Assembly (NCBI GenBank): GCA_030374805.1
Contig: JARGSG010000041.1
Span: 232,984-296,983, forward strand
Direction: 5' to 3'
From: Gracilaria gracilis
Lineage: Eukaryota; Rhodophyta; Florideophyceae; Gracilariales; Gracilariaceae
DNA length: 64,000 nt
Positions 33,138 to 44,640 of this stretch are shown here, piece by piece. The notes under the pieces are model-generated. The model made no database searches and was not told where the DNA came from. It saw only the letters and a list, made by a program, of their open reading frames with translations. Made by a program: the position numbers and the translations under genes. Positions within the stretch are counted from its first letter, which is position 1. The number at the start of each line of letters is the position of its first letter.

Positions 33138-35125
33138 CTGGCAGTGAAGGCTCTACGCGACAGAGGTTGGAGCGAAAACACTCTGCGTTAGTGCAGGTGA
33201 TGGAGATGGAGCTACTGAAGCTTCGCTTAGACACGATTGCTTACAAAGGTGGGAACAAAACGTTTAATTGGTATGAAGATGCATGATGCTGAGGATTGTG
33301 GAGAAAACCCATGGAGTTGCAGGCCCCTACACGTAACAGTTACATGTGCGACAGAGTATGAAGCGCTGCAGTAGAACAAAGAGTTTGTCGGTAAGGAATT
33401 GTTAAAACGTCAACGGGTACAGCCGAGGTTTGCATTGCGAGTGCTTCCTTTGAGGAAAGGAACATGAGCTTACCAAGGGTTTCAGAAACGCCAAAGGCCC
33501 CTTTGGTAATCAACGGCTGCATGGGTTGCAGTGCAACCAGGTTATACGATCCCAATGTTTCGGCTGCTCATTGGGACTTCAAATTGCACGTTGCTGCGCA
33601 GCCAAATTCACTCCTTCCCTTTCCGCCCTCTTTACAGAGTCCCTTCTGGAACGATGGTACTGTACCTGTACCGTTCATAAACGGGCAGAAAGCCTATCGT
33701 TCGACTCAGCCCCTGCGTCCTGGGTAGAGTTACCCTTGGGTACACGTCATGTGCTGAATCATGGGAAACCAGTGGTGAATGTCCACGTTAGGGCATATTA
33801 ACTGGCCGCGGTTCGTAAGCGCACACGTAGTACCAACGGTACCTTAACCTTGTTGACAGGCGCCAGGTGATCGGCGAACTCGCAGATGCCTGACTATCCG
33901 CATACACGATCAACTATTGAGACCGATTCCCTCGAGTTTGTGGTACCGTTGATGTTTGCAGTGAGCCGTCAACGGTGAGCCGTCAACGGTAGCGGTCACC
34001 CGTAGCAAATGCAAGCCCTCCCCTTCTACTGATGGTCTTTCTCTGTAAAGTTATGGACTGAGAAGGAACAGCCAAGAGGCAACGGCATAGACGCACCCTC
34101 GAGTCGCACGTGGCATTCAGCAATGCATTTTCGTCATCTTTTGGTCATGATGACGACGAGGACCATGGTGATGATGACTCACATAGCGACTAGCTTTTTA
34201 CAGTATCATCGTGTAGATACATCCCTGCCACGACATGTACCATGCATTGTTACCGTAGAGCACAATTTGCGTGTGGTTCGAAACCACACGGCTCTGTGAG
34301 CCGTGCTTCCACATTAGGAAGATTACCCTGTTTATGGAGATAAAATGATTACAACCCTCGATTGAGGAATCTTAGTATTGTCGAGGAAGGTTAAGAAAAC
34401 TTCACTGTTCGGCAGTTGCAGCAACTTCTCCATACGCGAGGAATCACTTGCTACCATCACACAACTGCTGGCCAACTTCTGGCTGTCGGCCAGAGAGCCA
34501 TGAGACACTTTACAAGGGATCCGTCGCATACGTTTGGGCGATTCAAAGTTTGAATTTCAAACTTACAGATGATATCGATCGTGTACTTTACATACGTAAA
34601 GATACACGTAAACTTTACTCAGTGGCTGTGGGCCACATGAGGTACAGGGTACGAAAGTCGAATGCATTGTTGCACATTTGCTCAGCAGTTTTTGCGTGTA
34701 ACAAGGCAAGGGAATACAATACAAGACGCTTCGTTCTTTTTGTTTTTTCTTTCTGCGTACAGGTAATTAGTAACTTCGCAGTTTCGGAGGGCCTTCGAGG
34801 CCACAATCTCGAGCCGACTGCTTCCGTGAGACTTCGTCTGAGCACAATGTGAACGTATATGGAAACGCGTCACTTATATGTCGTATACTCCAGGAAAAGA
34901 AAGTGAAACATATGAAACAAATATCTTTAGAAAGAACGATAAATAATAACGTTCGTTATCAACGTTTCTTTGAAAATAACGATTGTATTCCGCCTCAGCA
35001 TCGTTCGCTGAGCGAACGGTGCAGCATCAGCATGTATTTTTCCCCGTCTTGACAAGCAGACACGCCAGCCCGAAACGGACAGAAGCACACCAAGCCAGCG
35101 CGCAAGCCTTCGCAGCCAAGCCAAC
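33138..35125. other. Intergenic stretch of about 2 kb with small hairpins
   Basis: Two neighbouring 8-bp-stem hairpins at 34271-34289 and 34287-34305. A frame at about 34072-34194 ends in an acidic His/Asp tail (HDDDEDHGDDD) but has no start codon and a stop just upstream. No supported gene. Confidence 0.45.
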
Positions 35126-35575
35126 TCACGGGCCGGTAGACGCCGTAGCGGTGCCCATACCAGCACCACCAATTCCACCTGCGGCTCCGGCGCCCACGTT
35201 GGCGAACGTACCACTGTTAGTCGCTGTGCTGCCAGCACCAGTGGCGGCTGCATTTCCAGAGCCGCCGCTGCCAATCGCTCCACTGACGATACCAGGCGAC
35301 ATGGCACCAGCACCGCCAATTCCAGCAGTGGCGGTCACGCCTGTGGCGGTTCCGGCCCCACCGGGGCCGCCGCCACCGCCGACGCCGGTGGCCGTAGCTG
35401 TGGCTGTGTCAGTGTCCGTGACCGTGATGGTGGGCGCCGCGGGCGGTGCCGCAGGTGGGGGCGGTGGCGGGAAGAAGGAGAAGGGGAACGGAACCACACC
35501 AAAGAAAGTGTGCGAGACCGGTGCGCTGAGCGCAAAGGCAAACAGCAGCGGGAACAGAAGCAGTGTGATCTTCAT
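35126..35575 (-). CDS. Secreted Pro/Gly/Ala-rich protein, type 1
   Basis: 149 residues. Signal peptide MKITLLLFPLLFAFALS, mature start APVSHTFFG, then FPFSFFPPPPPP and a Pro-rich rather than Ala-Pro linker. Then TITVTDTDTATATATG and the Gly-rich core (GAGTATGVTATAGIGGAG, NSGTFANVGAGAAGG). No Cys in the mature chain. Alternating small residues and TV pairs suggest beta structure. A TATA box lies 86 bp upstream. Function unknown. Confidence 0.87.
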   Translation of the reverse strand: MKITLLLFPLLFAFALSAPVSHTFFGVVPFPFSFFPPPPPPAAPPAAPTITVTDTDTATATATGVGGGGGPGGAGTATGVTATAGIGGAGAMSPGIVSGAIGSGGSGNAAATGAGSTATNSGTFANVGAGAAGGIGGAGMGTATASTGP

Positions 35576-35660
35576 GGCAGCAATTGGCGAATGATTAGGT
35601 TGACCAAGTGAGAACGGCCGATGAGAGCAAAATTTTTCGTCGTACGTTTGAGCTTGAGGT

Positions 35661-35667
35661 TCTTATA
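35661..35667 (-). promoter_or_regulatory. TATA box of the gene at 35126-35575
   Basis: TATAAGA, 86 bp upstream of the start codon. Confidence 0.65.
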
Positions 35668-37875
35668 CGGATTCGGAAGGGAATCGTAGAGTTCATTGAA
35701 CTCGGCCGACCGGCTCGATGACGGGGATGCAGGCTCGGAATTTGTGCTGAATACAGACAGGTATGAAAGAGGGAGATAGTGGTAAACAATAACCGTTTAA
35801 ATGTGGCAGCGATGAAGAGTATGAAATGGTCAAGTGAAGCAAGTCAATGTGTTGCACGCAACGTCTCTATTGAAAAAAAAGGTTCACCCCCTCACACGAG
35901 CAATAAAGCTCCGAAGCCCCAAAACGTAGAATTGGAGGTTTTGACTTCAGCTCTTTCACGCAATCTGCAACCTGTAGATGACATTAATCTTGGTCGCTCT
36001 TCCCTAAGCAACACCAGGATGAGTGTAGTTGATGTGTAATGCAACGATCCTCACTGGATTGTACAGGTGTTACATCGCAGGGCGATATACCATAGAATAT
36101 CTAGGTTTCATGAAGTTCGGGCAAAGTTCCGAGACGAGAAATCAACGACGGGTGCGTAACATCTCATCGCCTTCAATTACAAACGTAAGTTCGTTCGTTA
36201 GTCGCACGCAATCAAAAGAAGAAAGACCTGGAGACGCCCCGATCGTGCCGGTGTAACCCTAGTAAGTTATCAACCTTCGTACGAAGCTAAGGGGATAAGT
36301 TACCTTTGTGCGTTCATACCATCATGATTACGTGTAGCATTTACGGACTCATGAATTATGAGTCATGATGATGCTGTTTGCCACAGACAGGCAATGATAC
36401 TGCTCTCCTGATACGTGATTTCGGTATAGGAACGTTACCTCTTGTCAATAGACCCGTTGGCACGAGCTGCTCTGGGATCTGTGCGCACTAGAACAGCTGA
36501 ACGGATGCTACATACGCCGAAGTTTTGACCATTGTGATAGTGAAGAATCCGAGGTACACATCCGGAGGGCGACAGAAACTGGCTACGAATTGTACCGTTG
36601 TAGCTAACACATTTCTTCAACTGGCCTCACGCACAGGCCAGATCAGCTGGAGTCGTCCCGAACCTCATGTTTGCTAATACACGTTCTGCTACACATGGTG
36701 GTGTATACGGTATACCCCGTGCTAATACACGTTCTGCTACACATGGCGGTGCATACGGTATACCCCGCAGGAAGGTGTACTGTACGACGCAAGACGAACA
36801 GGATCAGGGAAAGAAATAGATGAAACGTCAACAACAAAGCATTGAAACTCCTCTTCAGTGGTTGATGCCCTTTCTGGAAGCGAGCTCATCTCAATCTGTG
36901 AGGATGCGGTCGTTTCATTTGTTGGTAGTTCCAAAGCATCAAAGACCTGTGTGCCCATTGGGCGAGAAGTACGTACACGATAGCTCTCAAATTGCGGAGA
37001 TCAGCTGTTGTTATTTATTACCGCCTTCGCAAGAAGGGAAAGCCAGAGAAGGTGAGAGGTTGCGGGCAGAAGATGCACAACGATCAGAACGAGTACTGTT
37101 GTAAAGGTTCCTTCAACTATCATATCAAAGGCTCGAAGCTACGCCGAGAGCATCTCAAGGCGATCTTGAAAGGGGACGTGTAGCCCTCCACGAATGTGCA
37201 GGTTGTTATGTCGCCTTAGCATTAAACATTACAGTGCATCGAACGTTCTGTATGCAATCTGCTGTTCATGAGTTACAACGGTACCGGCGGTCCGCCGCCT
37301 TCATAACTTCATCTATGCTGAAGTTACGTGTCTGTCGGTCGGCAGCTGTTCAACGACTTCTTGGTTACTGAAGCTCTTGGATGGAAAGCACCAACTGATC
37401 GTTCCACAACACATCTGCGATATCGGCAGTGTGTGCTAATGCTATCGGGCGTAGGTAGCTTTGCTGCACAACAGTGTGCTTGCTTTCTGCCCTGCCTTGC
37501 TTAGTAATGTTTCCCACGACTTTTGTCTAGCAGAGAGACCATGTCAACCAAAGAAAAACTTCGCTTGTCGCAGGGTTGTAGGCGGATAGCCCTTCAGACT
37601 GATGAATGCAATAGTAACTCTCAAAAGGCTACGTTCTATCAGGCGTCCAGAAAAGGACGCTTGGTAATCAAAAGGCGTGAGAACCAAAGTGCAGCTTTGG
37701 GAAAGAAATAGATATGCTCTTTACGACAGTTGGTACTCAAGTACAAGTGGAAAACACTCAAGTAAATAACACCTGTCGACTAGTAGCTAAGGCTCATGAC
37801 AACAGACTACACTTTCCGATGCAGATGTATTGCGACATCGATTGTGTTTCTGAGGCATTCGCCAACAAATTGCGT
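35668..37875. other. Intergenic stretch of about 2.2 kb
   Basis: Contains a tandem duplication of about 48 bp at 36671-36766 (GCTAATACACGTTCTGCTAC starts each copy). Frames of 60-94 residues occur on both strands without motifs or signal peptides. No gene supported. Confidence 0.5.
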
Positions 37876-37878
37876 GCT

Positions 37879-38343
37879 CTAGGTTGCAGAAGCGGTTGAA
37901 GTACCAGTGCCAGTACCGCCAGCGCCACCAACAGCGCCAACACCCAAGTTGGCGAAAGTACCGATGTTCGCGGCCACTCCGCCACCAGTCGCAAGTGCAT
38001 TTCCAGAACCACCAGTACCAAGGGCGCCAAGTACGAGGCCTGGGGAACCATCACCGGCTCCGCCAATTCCGGCCGCGGCCGACACGCCAAGAGCTGCCCC
38101 ATCGCCACCAGCTCCGCCAGCGCCTCCGGCGCCAGCACCTGTGGAGGTGGCAGTGTCAGTGACGGTGACATCGACAGGGCCTGGGGCTGGTGCTGGTGCC
38201 GGTGCTGGTGCTGGTGCCGGGGGCGGTGGCGGGACCACAAGGACACCGAAGGGGAAGCCCGCTGGAAACCCGACTTGGTGCGAGACGGGGGCGCTGAACG
38301 CGTATGCGAATAGCAGCGGTAGGAGAACGAGATTGAGCTTCAT
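37879..38343 (-). CDS. Secreted Pro/Gly/Ala-rich protein, type 1
   Basis: 154 residues from the Met of MKLNLVLLPLL. An upstream Met at 38352 is in frame, but the MKL start matches the other members. Signal peptide ends AFS, mature start APVSHQVGFPAGFPFG. A PPPPPAPAPAP linker, DVTVTDTATSTGAG and the Gly-rich core follow (AAGIGGAG, NIGTFANLGVGAVGG). Cys-free. TATA box 104 bp upstream. Closely similar in layout to the gene at 39642. Confidence 0.87.
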   Translation of the reverse strand: MKLNLVLLPLLFAYAFSAPVSHQVGFPAGFPFGVLVVPPPPPAPAPAPAPAPAPGPVDVTVTDTATSTGAGAGGAGGAGGDGAALGVSAAAGIGGAGDGSPGLVLGALGTGGSGNALATGGGVAANIGTFANLGVGAVGGAGGTGTGTSTASAT

Positions 38344-38446
38344 GTCGAACAAGTAGATAAGTCAGAGAGGAGGACGAGGAGATGGTACTCTGAAGCAGGC
38401 TGGTGAGAACAGATACGACTGGGGTTCGATAGGTCGGAGGGGATTG

Positions 38447-38453
38447 TTATATA
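38447..38453 (-). promoter_or_regulatory. TATA box of the gene at 37879-38343
   Basis: TATATAA, 104 bp upstream of the chosen start codon. Confidence 0.6.
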
Positions 38454-39641
38454 GTGATCGAGAATGAGCATTGTGCGACGAGAGAAATGCGTGAAGAGAG
38501 AAACCATCGGCGTGAGGTTGTTTGGCAAGTACAGTACTGCAGTGTAGATAAAGGTTTAACCAGGTTATCCTTACAGGTTGTGGCAGGGAATTTGTGCTTG
38601 ACGATATTATAGTTTTTAGTGCAATATTATGCACCAAGTTGGTGTAAAAACAGCGCCAGCTGCGCGGCGCATGCGCATGGCATTGGTCAATGCCGTTGTG
38701 TCGGCGGTGATGAAATCGGAAGAACTGGTAAAAGTTAACTTAGATACTGTAGATAATACGACACGAGCCGTGCGGCATCAGCTACACCGTGTTAAAGGAG
38801 TACAAATTCATTTTCGTTTCTCGTCACTGCCAGTGTGTGTGCGAGTGATGCAATACATTATACGTTAATTGTTATAAACACAAGTATGAGAATAGAGACG
38901 CAGCGTGGCAGCCTCACGCAATCACCATCTCCTCCAAGGCTCTTTGCCGGTTTTACCGCTCCAGACAACGTTGTGAGCTGAGATCGGGTAAGTTACATGT
39001 TGAGACTGGAATTCGCATTTCAACGCGCCTGGAATGGCCTCACAGGGCTGATAGCGGCGCTTGGCCATGAGATGTGCCTTTTGCCACAAGGCACGTCTCC
39101 AAGAGACGCGCTGTGTATGAAAAGAGGCTGGAGTATATATGACGCAAACATCTCATCGCGTCGGGGCTGATAAAAAGCTCGCAAGTGTGAACTGCATCCG
39201 GGTGCGACAAATTGTCAGACGGCTGGGCGGTTGTCTAGGTGGTAGTGCAAGGGACACACAAAGAATTGCTCATGTATGGGGGCTTTGAAGCTGGCAGCGA
39301 GGGTGGTTCCCTACCTTTTCATCTATCTTTCCGGGTATCTGCGCTACTACGCGCGTAGCTGTGAGGGTTGTTGGCGATTAGCATGTAGCTGGTCTGTTCT
39401 ATGACAAACGAGCATCATACTGCGCTATAGTTGTAGGCACATGTGCGTCGGAAAGCGCTGTTCACTCTCACAGACACAGACACACAGTGTTCACAGAGAA
39501 GATTGCTTACGCGCAAGCGGCGGCACGTTTTATTGATTGTAGCTGTCAATTACGCTCAGTACGAGAGCTGCGATGGCAGCCTCAACACAAGAGTGCGCGC
39601 GGCAAACAACACACAAGTACATCAGCAATAACCTTGGCACG
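38454..39641. other. Intergenic stretch
   Basis: About 1.2 kb with no supported gene, RNA gene or repeat. A 79-residue frame at 38629-38868 has no motif. Confidence 0.5.
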
Positions 39642-40085
39642 CTACATGACGGTGGCAGTTCCCATGCCAGTACCGGCGCCGCCAGCACCACCGGGTGCGC
39701 CAGCGCCAGTGTTGGTGAAGGTGCCGATGTTAGCGGCGGTACCGCCTCCAGCCGCGACGGCATTACCGGAGCCGCCCGTCCCCAAGGCGCCGATGAAGGT
39801 GCCAGGCGAGCCAGCGCCGCCGCCACCGACGCCGGCGGAGGCGACAACACCCGTGGCGGTCCCGTCTCCGCCAGGCCCGCCTCCGCCGCCCACGCCCAGG
39901 CCCGTGGCCGTGGCTGTGTCCGTGGTGGTCACCGTCACCGGGGCGGGTGGTGGTGGTGGTGGTGGTGGTGGCGCTGGCGGGCCGAAGATAATGCCGAACG
40001 GGAAGCCCGGGAAGACGATGTGCGAGACGGGCGCGCTGAAGGCGCTGACGTACAGCATCGAGAGCAGAAGCACGAGTAGCTTCAT
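39642..40085 (-). CDS. Secreted Pro/Gly/Ala-rich protein, type 1
   Basis: 147 residues. Signal peptide MKLLVLLLSMLYVSAFS, mature start APVSHIVFPGFPFG, then a Pro run, VTVTTTDTATATG and the Gly-rich core (GDGTATGVVASAGVGGGG, NIGTFTNTGAGAPGG). It ends in a short TATVM tail. Cys-free mature chain. TATA box 131 bp upstream. Last of the minus-strand members; beyond it the family switches to the plus strand and to type 2. Confidence 0.87.
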   Translation of the reverse strand: MKLLVLLLSMLYVSAFSAPVSHIVFPGFPFGIIFGPPAPPPPPPPPPAPVTVTTTDTATATGLGVGGGGGPGGDGTATGVVASAGVGGGGAGSPGTFIGALGTGGSGNAVAAGGGTAANIGTFTNTGAGAPGGAGGAGTGMGTATVM

Positions 40086-40215
40086 GGCGGCGACGGCGGT
40101 TCTCGGTTGTGAAGTGGCGCAGGTATTGTCGTCGGTGTGTGCTCCAGCGGTGGACGCGAGGTACTGGCGCGTTGAGCTGGAATGAAGAGGGAGAGGTACG
40201 GCACTCGTATGGTGT

Positions 40216-40222
40216 TTTTATA
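40216..40222 (-). promoter_or_regulatory. TATA box of the gene at 39642-40085
   Basis: TATAAAA, 131 bp upstream of the start codon. Confidence 0.65.
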
Positions 40223-41215
40223 GGGGCGGGAGTGGGGGAAGATGAGCGAGTGGCGCGAGGTTGAGTGAGTTTTGGGAGAGGGTAGCAGATAGTTTACAAG
40301 GTGCACGAATTTGGGGCGAGCTGCGGCGCGCAGCGAACGGTTGGTAAGTTAGTGCGAGTATCATACACAGCTGAGTGGTTTGATAAGGCATCAGAGGGGC
40401 GCAGTGGGCAGGTAAGATAAGTTGGATAAATCATGCAGCGGACAAGACCTTGAGCGAGTGGCGTTGACAAGATGGCGAACGAGAACAAGTGTTGTGCCAA
40501 TTCACATGGACGCGTTCGGCAGGAAGCCTCAATTGAGCTCCAAACGGTGTGGACGTTTATGAAGGCGCCAATAACGCTCTTCCTTGTCCGCGCGGTTTGA
40601 TAACAATCTGTTTTAAACATACCAAAAAAACGCTTACGTACGTGCCTCTGTTGCACTTACACACATCCATAGGTTAAAGTTACTCCATATCGCTGTGCGT
40701 GAATGCAGTGCGCCTCCCCCGTCCGGGGGACGAACACCCCCAGCCGCAGCATGCAACTCATGCGCCTTGCGCACCGTCTGGTCCCCGTCGGTACAGCACA
40801 ACCAACATGTCGGCCTCTGACGCGGCCAACACTGTCGCTGGGCTCCTTAGATAAGTTACACTTCTCGTTACTGTATCTATGATAAGTTGGCAGCAAGTGC
40901 GCCGACGCGAAGCGACGACGCTTTGCTGCGCGCCACCGGCGTATCTACGGCTGCTGCGGCGGCGCCACCCAAAACGGCGCCAAGCGCGCACGCACTCGGC
41001 GCCACGTGCGGCGCGCATCTGCGTTGAAGGCCTCAGGCCGTCAACGCGCGCGCACGCGGCGGCGGTGACAGCGCGCATGACAGCCATGCATCGCAGTCCT
41101 ACCTGTACGACGTGTGCTTGCTGTACGCGCTGTACTGGCTGTACGCCGCCGCTGTGCTTACTTTGCTGAGGTGGCGGCAGCGCGCAGGCGCAAGCTCGGC
41201 AGCAGCAGCGGCAGC

Positions 41216-41256
<41 letters not shown>

Positions 41257-41653
41257 CGTTTGCACGGCTGCCGCGTTGCATGGCTGCCGCCAACAGCAAG
41301 CGGCCGCGCGAGTGCTCGCGCGCGCACACAGCGAGCGCAGCTTGCGTCGCTCGCCGCCTGCGTCATCAACTTGATGATGTGTAACTGTTAGCTGCAACTT
41401 GTGCAGTGCGTCCGCCCGCCGCCCGCCGCCGCCCGCCACCGCCGCCGCCGACGCGCGCGAATTCGCGCTGTCTTAGATACCGACGTGCCGCATGGCGCCG
41501 CGCCATCATGGCGGCACGCGGCGTGCGGCGCGCGCTGAATTTGCGCGCTTGCGCCAGCGCGCCGCCGTCGCCCGTCCGCCGCCGCGATTATGGCGTTGCA
41601 CGACGGCGGCCGCCGCCGCGCTGCCGAATGTGCGCGCGGCAACAACCACGCGC

Positions 41654-41711
<58 letters not shown>

Positions 41712-41878
41712 TGCCCCCCTCGGCGCTGCCGCAGCAGCCCAATTCGAGCCGCCAACTGCGACGCGCCGCCGCCGCCGCCGCCAGCAGCGCGCTGCCACGC
41801 CAGCGCACGCTCGCAAGCGACTGACGGCCAGTGCCGCGCACGCCGGCCGCCAGCGCCACGCGCGCGCGCGCGCGCTCG
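40223..41878. other. GC-rich low-complexity stretch with a CA microsatellite
   Basis: From about 40.9 kb the sequence is rich in GCG/GCC triplets, with a GGC run at 41220-41265 and an AC dinucleotide run at about 41659-41708. All six frames stay open for 70-200 codons here because of composition. Their Arg/Ala/Pro-rich or Thr-His products are not credible proteins. Confidence 0.6.
41659..41708. repeat. CA dinucleotide microsatellite
   Basis: An uninterrupted AC run of about 50 bp. A second, shorter CA-rich run lies at about 43053-43084, upstream of the next type 2 gene. Confidence 0.95.
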
Positions 41879-41885
41879 TATAAAG
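41879..41885 (+). promoter_or_regulatory. TATA box of the gene at 42034-42444
   Basis: TATAAAG in the context TCGTATAAAGCGCGC, 155 bp upstream of the start codon. The gene at 43307 has nearly the same context. Confidence 0.65.
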
Positions 41886-42033
41886 CGCGCGTCGCGCGTC
41901 GCACGCAGCCCGGCCCATCACACCTCACCCGCACACGCTCAAGCCGCCGAATAATCAGCGCCGCCGAACATTATAGCTATACGTACATCTCTACCCGTCG
42001 CCTAGAGCTACACACACACACACACACAGAAAA

Positions 42034-42444
42034 ATGGTCTCCATCAGCTTCAAGTGCGCACTGGCTCTGGCCACGCTGCTCTCGCTGAGCGCGGCGGCGC
42101 CGCTCACGGCCGACGTGTCGGCGCGCCCCGTCTTCCGCCGCCGTCCGTTCTTGTTCCCGGTCACTTTCATCGACGCCGGCACCGCCGTGGGCGGCGCGGG
42201 CGGCGCGGGCGGTGACGCCACTGCCATTGGCGCCGTCGTCACGGGCGGCATTGGCGGCGCCGGCGTGTCTGGCTCGGGCGACGTTCTCAACGCCGGCATC
42301 ATTCAGGGCGGCGATGGCGTCTTCTCGGGCAACGTCGCCAACGGCGCCGCTGGTACTGTTACCGGAGGTGGCTCTATCACTGGCAGCTTCTCTAACGTCG
42401 CCGTGGCTGGTAATGGCGGCGCGGGAGGCTCCGCTTCGGCTTGA
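42034..42444 (+). CDS. Secreted Gly-rich protein, type 2
   Basis: 136 residues. Signal peptide to about residue 20 (FKCALALATLLSLSA), mature start near AAPLTADVS, then a basic-aromatic patch RRRPFLFPVTF. A Gly-rich core runs from about residue 52: GGAGGAGGDATAIGAVVTGG, GSGDVLNAG, FSGNVANGAAGTVTGGGS, ITGSFSNVAVAG. There is no Pro/Ala linker, which separates it from type 1, but the GGxGGxGGDATA and GxFxxNxxxGAxG blocks are shared with it. A CA run lies in the 5' leader and an AATAAA 63 bp past the stop. Extracellular, function unknown. Confidence 0.87.
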   Translation: MVSISFKCALALATLLSLSAAAPLTADVSARPVFRRRPFLFPVTFIDAGTAVGGAGGAGGDATAIGAVVTGGIGGAGVSGSGDVLNAGIIQGGDGVFSGNVANGAAGTVTGGGSITGSFSNVAVAGNGGAGGSASA

Positions 42445-42506
42445 TTGTGCCGCTGTTCTCTGGCTGTTTGTTCCCTTGTACTGTACTTGGGTGTTTTTCG
42501 AGCTTC

Positions 42507-42512
42507 AATAAA
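42507..42512 (+). terminator. Polyadenylation signal
   Basis: AATAAA, 63 bp after the stop codon of the type 2 gene at 42034-42444. Confidence 0.6.
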
Positions 42513-43169
42513 ACTTTCGCAACCGCTTTGCTAGCATCGCTCTTTTCTCTCTCTATCAATTTCGCTCTCTTTCTCCAAGCAAATCTCTCTCGCTGTCTCC
42601 CTCTTTCTGTTCTTGTTTACAGCGCGCCAAAGGCACCGTACCTCATACGCCCGCCCGTCCCACTTGCCGCCCCGCAACATACAACTCGCAACATACAACT
42701 CGCAACATACAACCAGCTTGTGTGCAGCAGCCTGCCTACCGTCATGCCATCACGCCCCACCGTCATGCGCGCCGCGCCCAAAAAGCACTGCGCTCGCTCT
42801 TTAAACGCCGTGTTAAACCTGATATGAACCGTTTATAACCATCGCCGCCGTCGCCCCCGCCCGCCGCCGCTGCTGCTGCTGCCACGCCGCGTGCAAACGA
42901 CGCTTCCTTTTTACAGTCCCCTCGCCGCGCGCTCTATCTACTTCTCATGCTCCGTGGAAAGCGCGCTGTGCGCGCCGCATTCGCCGCTTGTTCACACTGC
43001 GCAACGCGCACGCCCATAAAGTTATATTCTGCAGCCGCGCCGTAAACCGATACGCACACACACACACACACGCACCCACACACACCAAATCGGGAGCCAT
43101 GGATCTGTTTAACACAGAGAGACAGAGATAGGGAGCAGGTCGAGCACAAACGCCAACCGCTCGCGTTCG
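42513..43169. other. Intergenic stretch between two type 2 genes
   Basis: Pyrimidine-rich, with a short CA run at about 43053-43084. Frames here are compositional. No gene supported. Confidence 0.5.
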
Positions 43170-43176
43170 TATAAAA
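43170..43176 (+). promoter_or_regulatory. TATA box of the gene at 43307-43666
   Basis: TATAAAA in TCGTATAAAACGCGC, 137 bp upstream of the start codon. Confidence 0.7.
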
Positions 43177-43306
43177 CGCGCTCCAAGCGAGCCCCCGCTC
43201 AACTCGCCCACTCCTTTCTCCACCATCAACAACATCAACAACTCCCGCTCCCAACTCTGCAACACCCCCCGCTCGCAACGCCGCAATCTACAACACCACA
43301 CCCACA

Positions 43307-43666
43307 ATGATCAAGTTCACCGTGCTACTCGCGCTGCTGCCGCTCGCGCTGTGCGCGCCGCTGCTGCGCCAGGACGCGCCGTGGTGGGCGCAGTTCGTGC
43401 CCGAAGGCGCGCTGCAGATCGGCGGGCCCGGCGGCCCGGGCGGCGACGCGCAGGCCGTGGGCGCCATTGTCACGGGCGGCATCGGCGGCCCGGGCGTCAC
43501 CGGCAGCGGCGACGTCGCCAACAAGGGCGTCATTGAGGGCGGCGCCGGCATCTTCACTGGAAATGTGGCCAACGGCGCCGCTGGCACCGCCGAAGGCGGC
43601 GGCTCTATCACCGGCTCGTTCAGTAACGTCGCCGTGGCTGGTAGCGGCGGGCCGGGCGGTCGTTAG
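43307..43666 (+). CDS. Secreted Gly-rich protein, type 2
   Basis: 119 residues. Signal peptide MIKFTVLLALLPLALC, mature start APLLRQDAPWWAQF. The Gly-rich core follows directly: GGPGGPGGDAQAVGAIVTGG, GSGDVANKGVIEGG, FTGNVANGAAGTAEGGGS, ITGSFSNVAVAG. The second half of the core is almost identical to that of the gene at 42034, so these two are recent duplicates or under strong constraint. No Cys after the signal peptide. Function unknown. Confidence 0.88.
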   Translation: MIKFTVLLALLPLALCAPLLRQDAPWWAQFVPEGALQIGGPGGPGGDAQAVGAIVTGGIGGPGVTGSGDVANKGVIEGGAGIFTGNVANGAAGTAEGGGSITGSFSNVAVAGSGGPGGR

Positions 43667-44522
43667 CGCGGCTGGCTGTGGCTGCCTGCTGTGTGGCTGA
43701 TGGTGGGCGTTTGAGTCGCCTGTTGGCTGGTTGCGCTGCTGCTAACGCGCTGCTGGGTGTGCGACTGCCGCGGTTGCTGTTACTTGGGCGGTGGTTGCTT
43801 CTCGGGTGCTCTGTAGAGCACGCACTGCTTGTTTGTGGCGCTGTTTGTGTCTACCAGTGTAGTGAACTGACAGCAGCTACAACCAGTAAACAATTGAATA
43901 CTATTACGACTACAACTTTGAAACGCTCTTGTTGTTCCGCCGCACTGACCGCCGCCGCACTGGCCGCAGCTTTCGAACCTCTCAGCGTATCGTCATACGG
44001 CGCGCTGCCGCACGCCGCCTCGCTCGCGCGCAGCAAAGCAGCCTGAAACAATGACGTTGCTGTCTCGCGCCGCATTGTCCACTTGCGAGCCGTTTCCCAC
44101 GCGTCGCGCTGACGGCGCCGGCGCGCAAGCACGCTGCGAACAACAGCTCGCCGCAGCACTGTTCCCCCAAGCCACCTGCTGCTGGCATCGAGAGAGAGAG
44201 AGGCGCGCCGCGGTATCTCCGAAGGTGCTTTGCTGCTGGCTGCTGCGGAGGCGCGGCTAAGAGTCAACTTTATCGATGAGTCACACGATGGACAATGACG
44301 CATCGCGGCACCGCCTTACAGCACGCAAATTCGGCTCTGGTTACAGCCGAGTGTGGTGGCACCAAATTTACGCATTGTCAGCGCACTGCCGCATCCTCAT
44401 CACTGTGCTCGTTTGTGCTCGTTGCCGCCGGCTCTTCGTCCATGTCGTCGTCATCGCTCGCTCGCGGGGGCTGCTGGCGGCCGACCTCGCGCGGCGCGCC
44501 TTCGCGGCGGCGTTCGAGTGCT
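43667..44522. other. Intergenic stretch between two type 2 genes
   Basis: GC-rich, open in many frames by composition only. No gene or RNA supported. Confidence 0.5.
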
Positions 44523-44529
44523 TATAAGG
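44523..44529 (+). promoter_or_regulatory. TATA box of the gene at 44641-45000
   Basis: TATAAGG, 118 bp upstream of the start codon. Confidence 0.65.
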
Positions 44530-44640
44530 CGAGGCCGCGACTCTCGACTGAACAAACTCGTTCACCACTCGCACACTCAACACAACCTCAACACACACCC
44601 AACTCAAGCTCAACTCAAACTCAACTCAAGCACCGCAACC

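Noticed and set aside
41388..41954. Long frames across the CA microsatellite
   Set aside because: The frames read poly-Thr-His or poly-Cys-Val and Arg-rich sequence, explained by composition alone.
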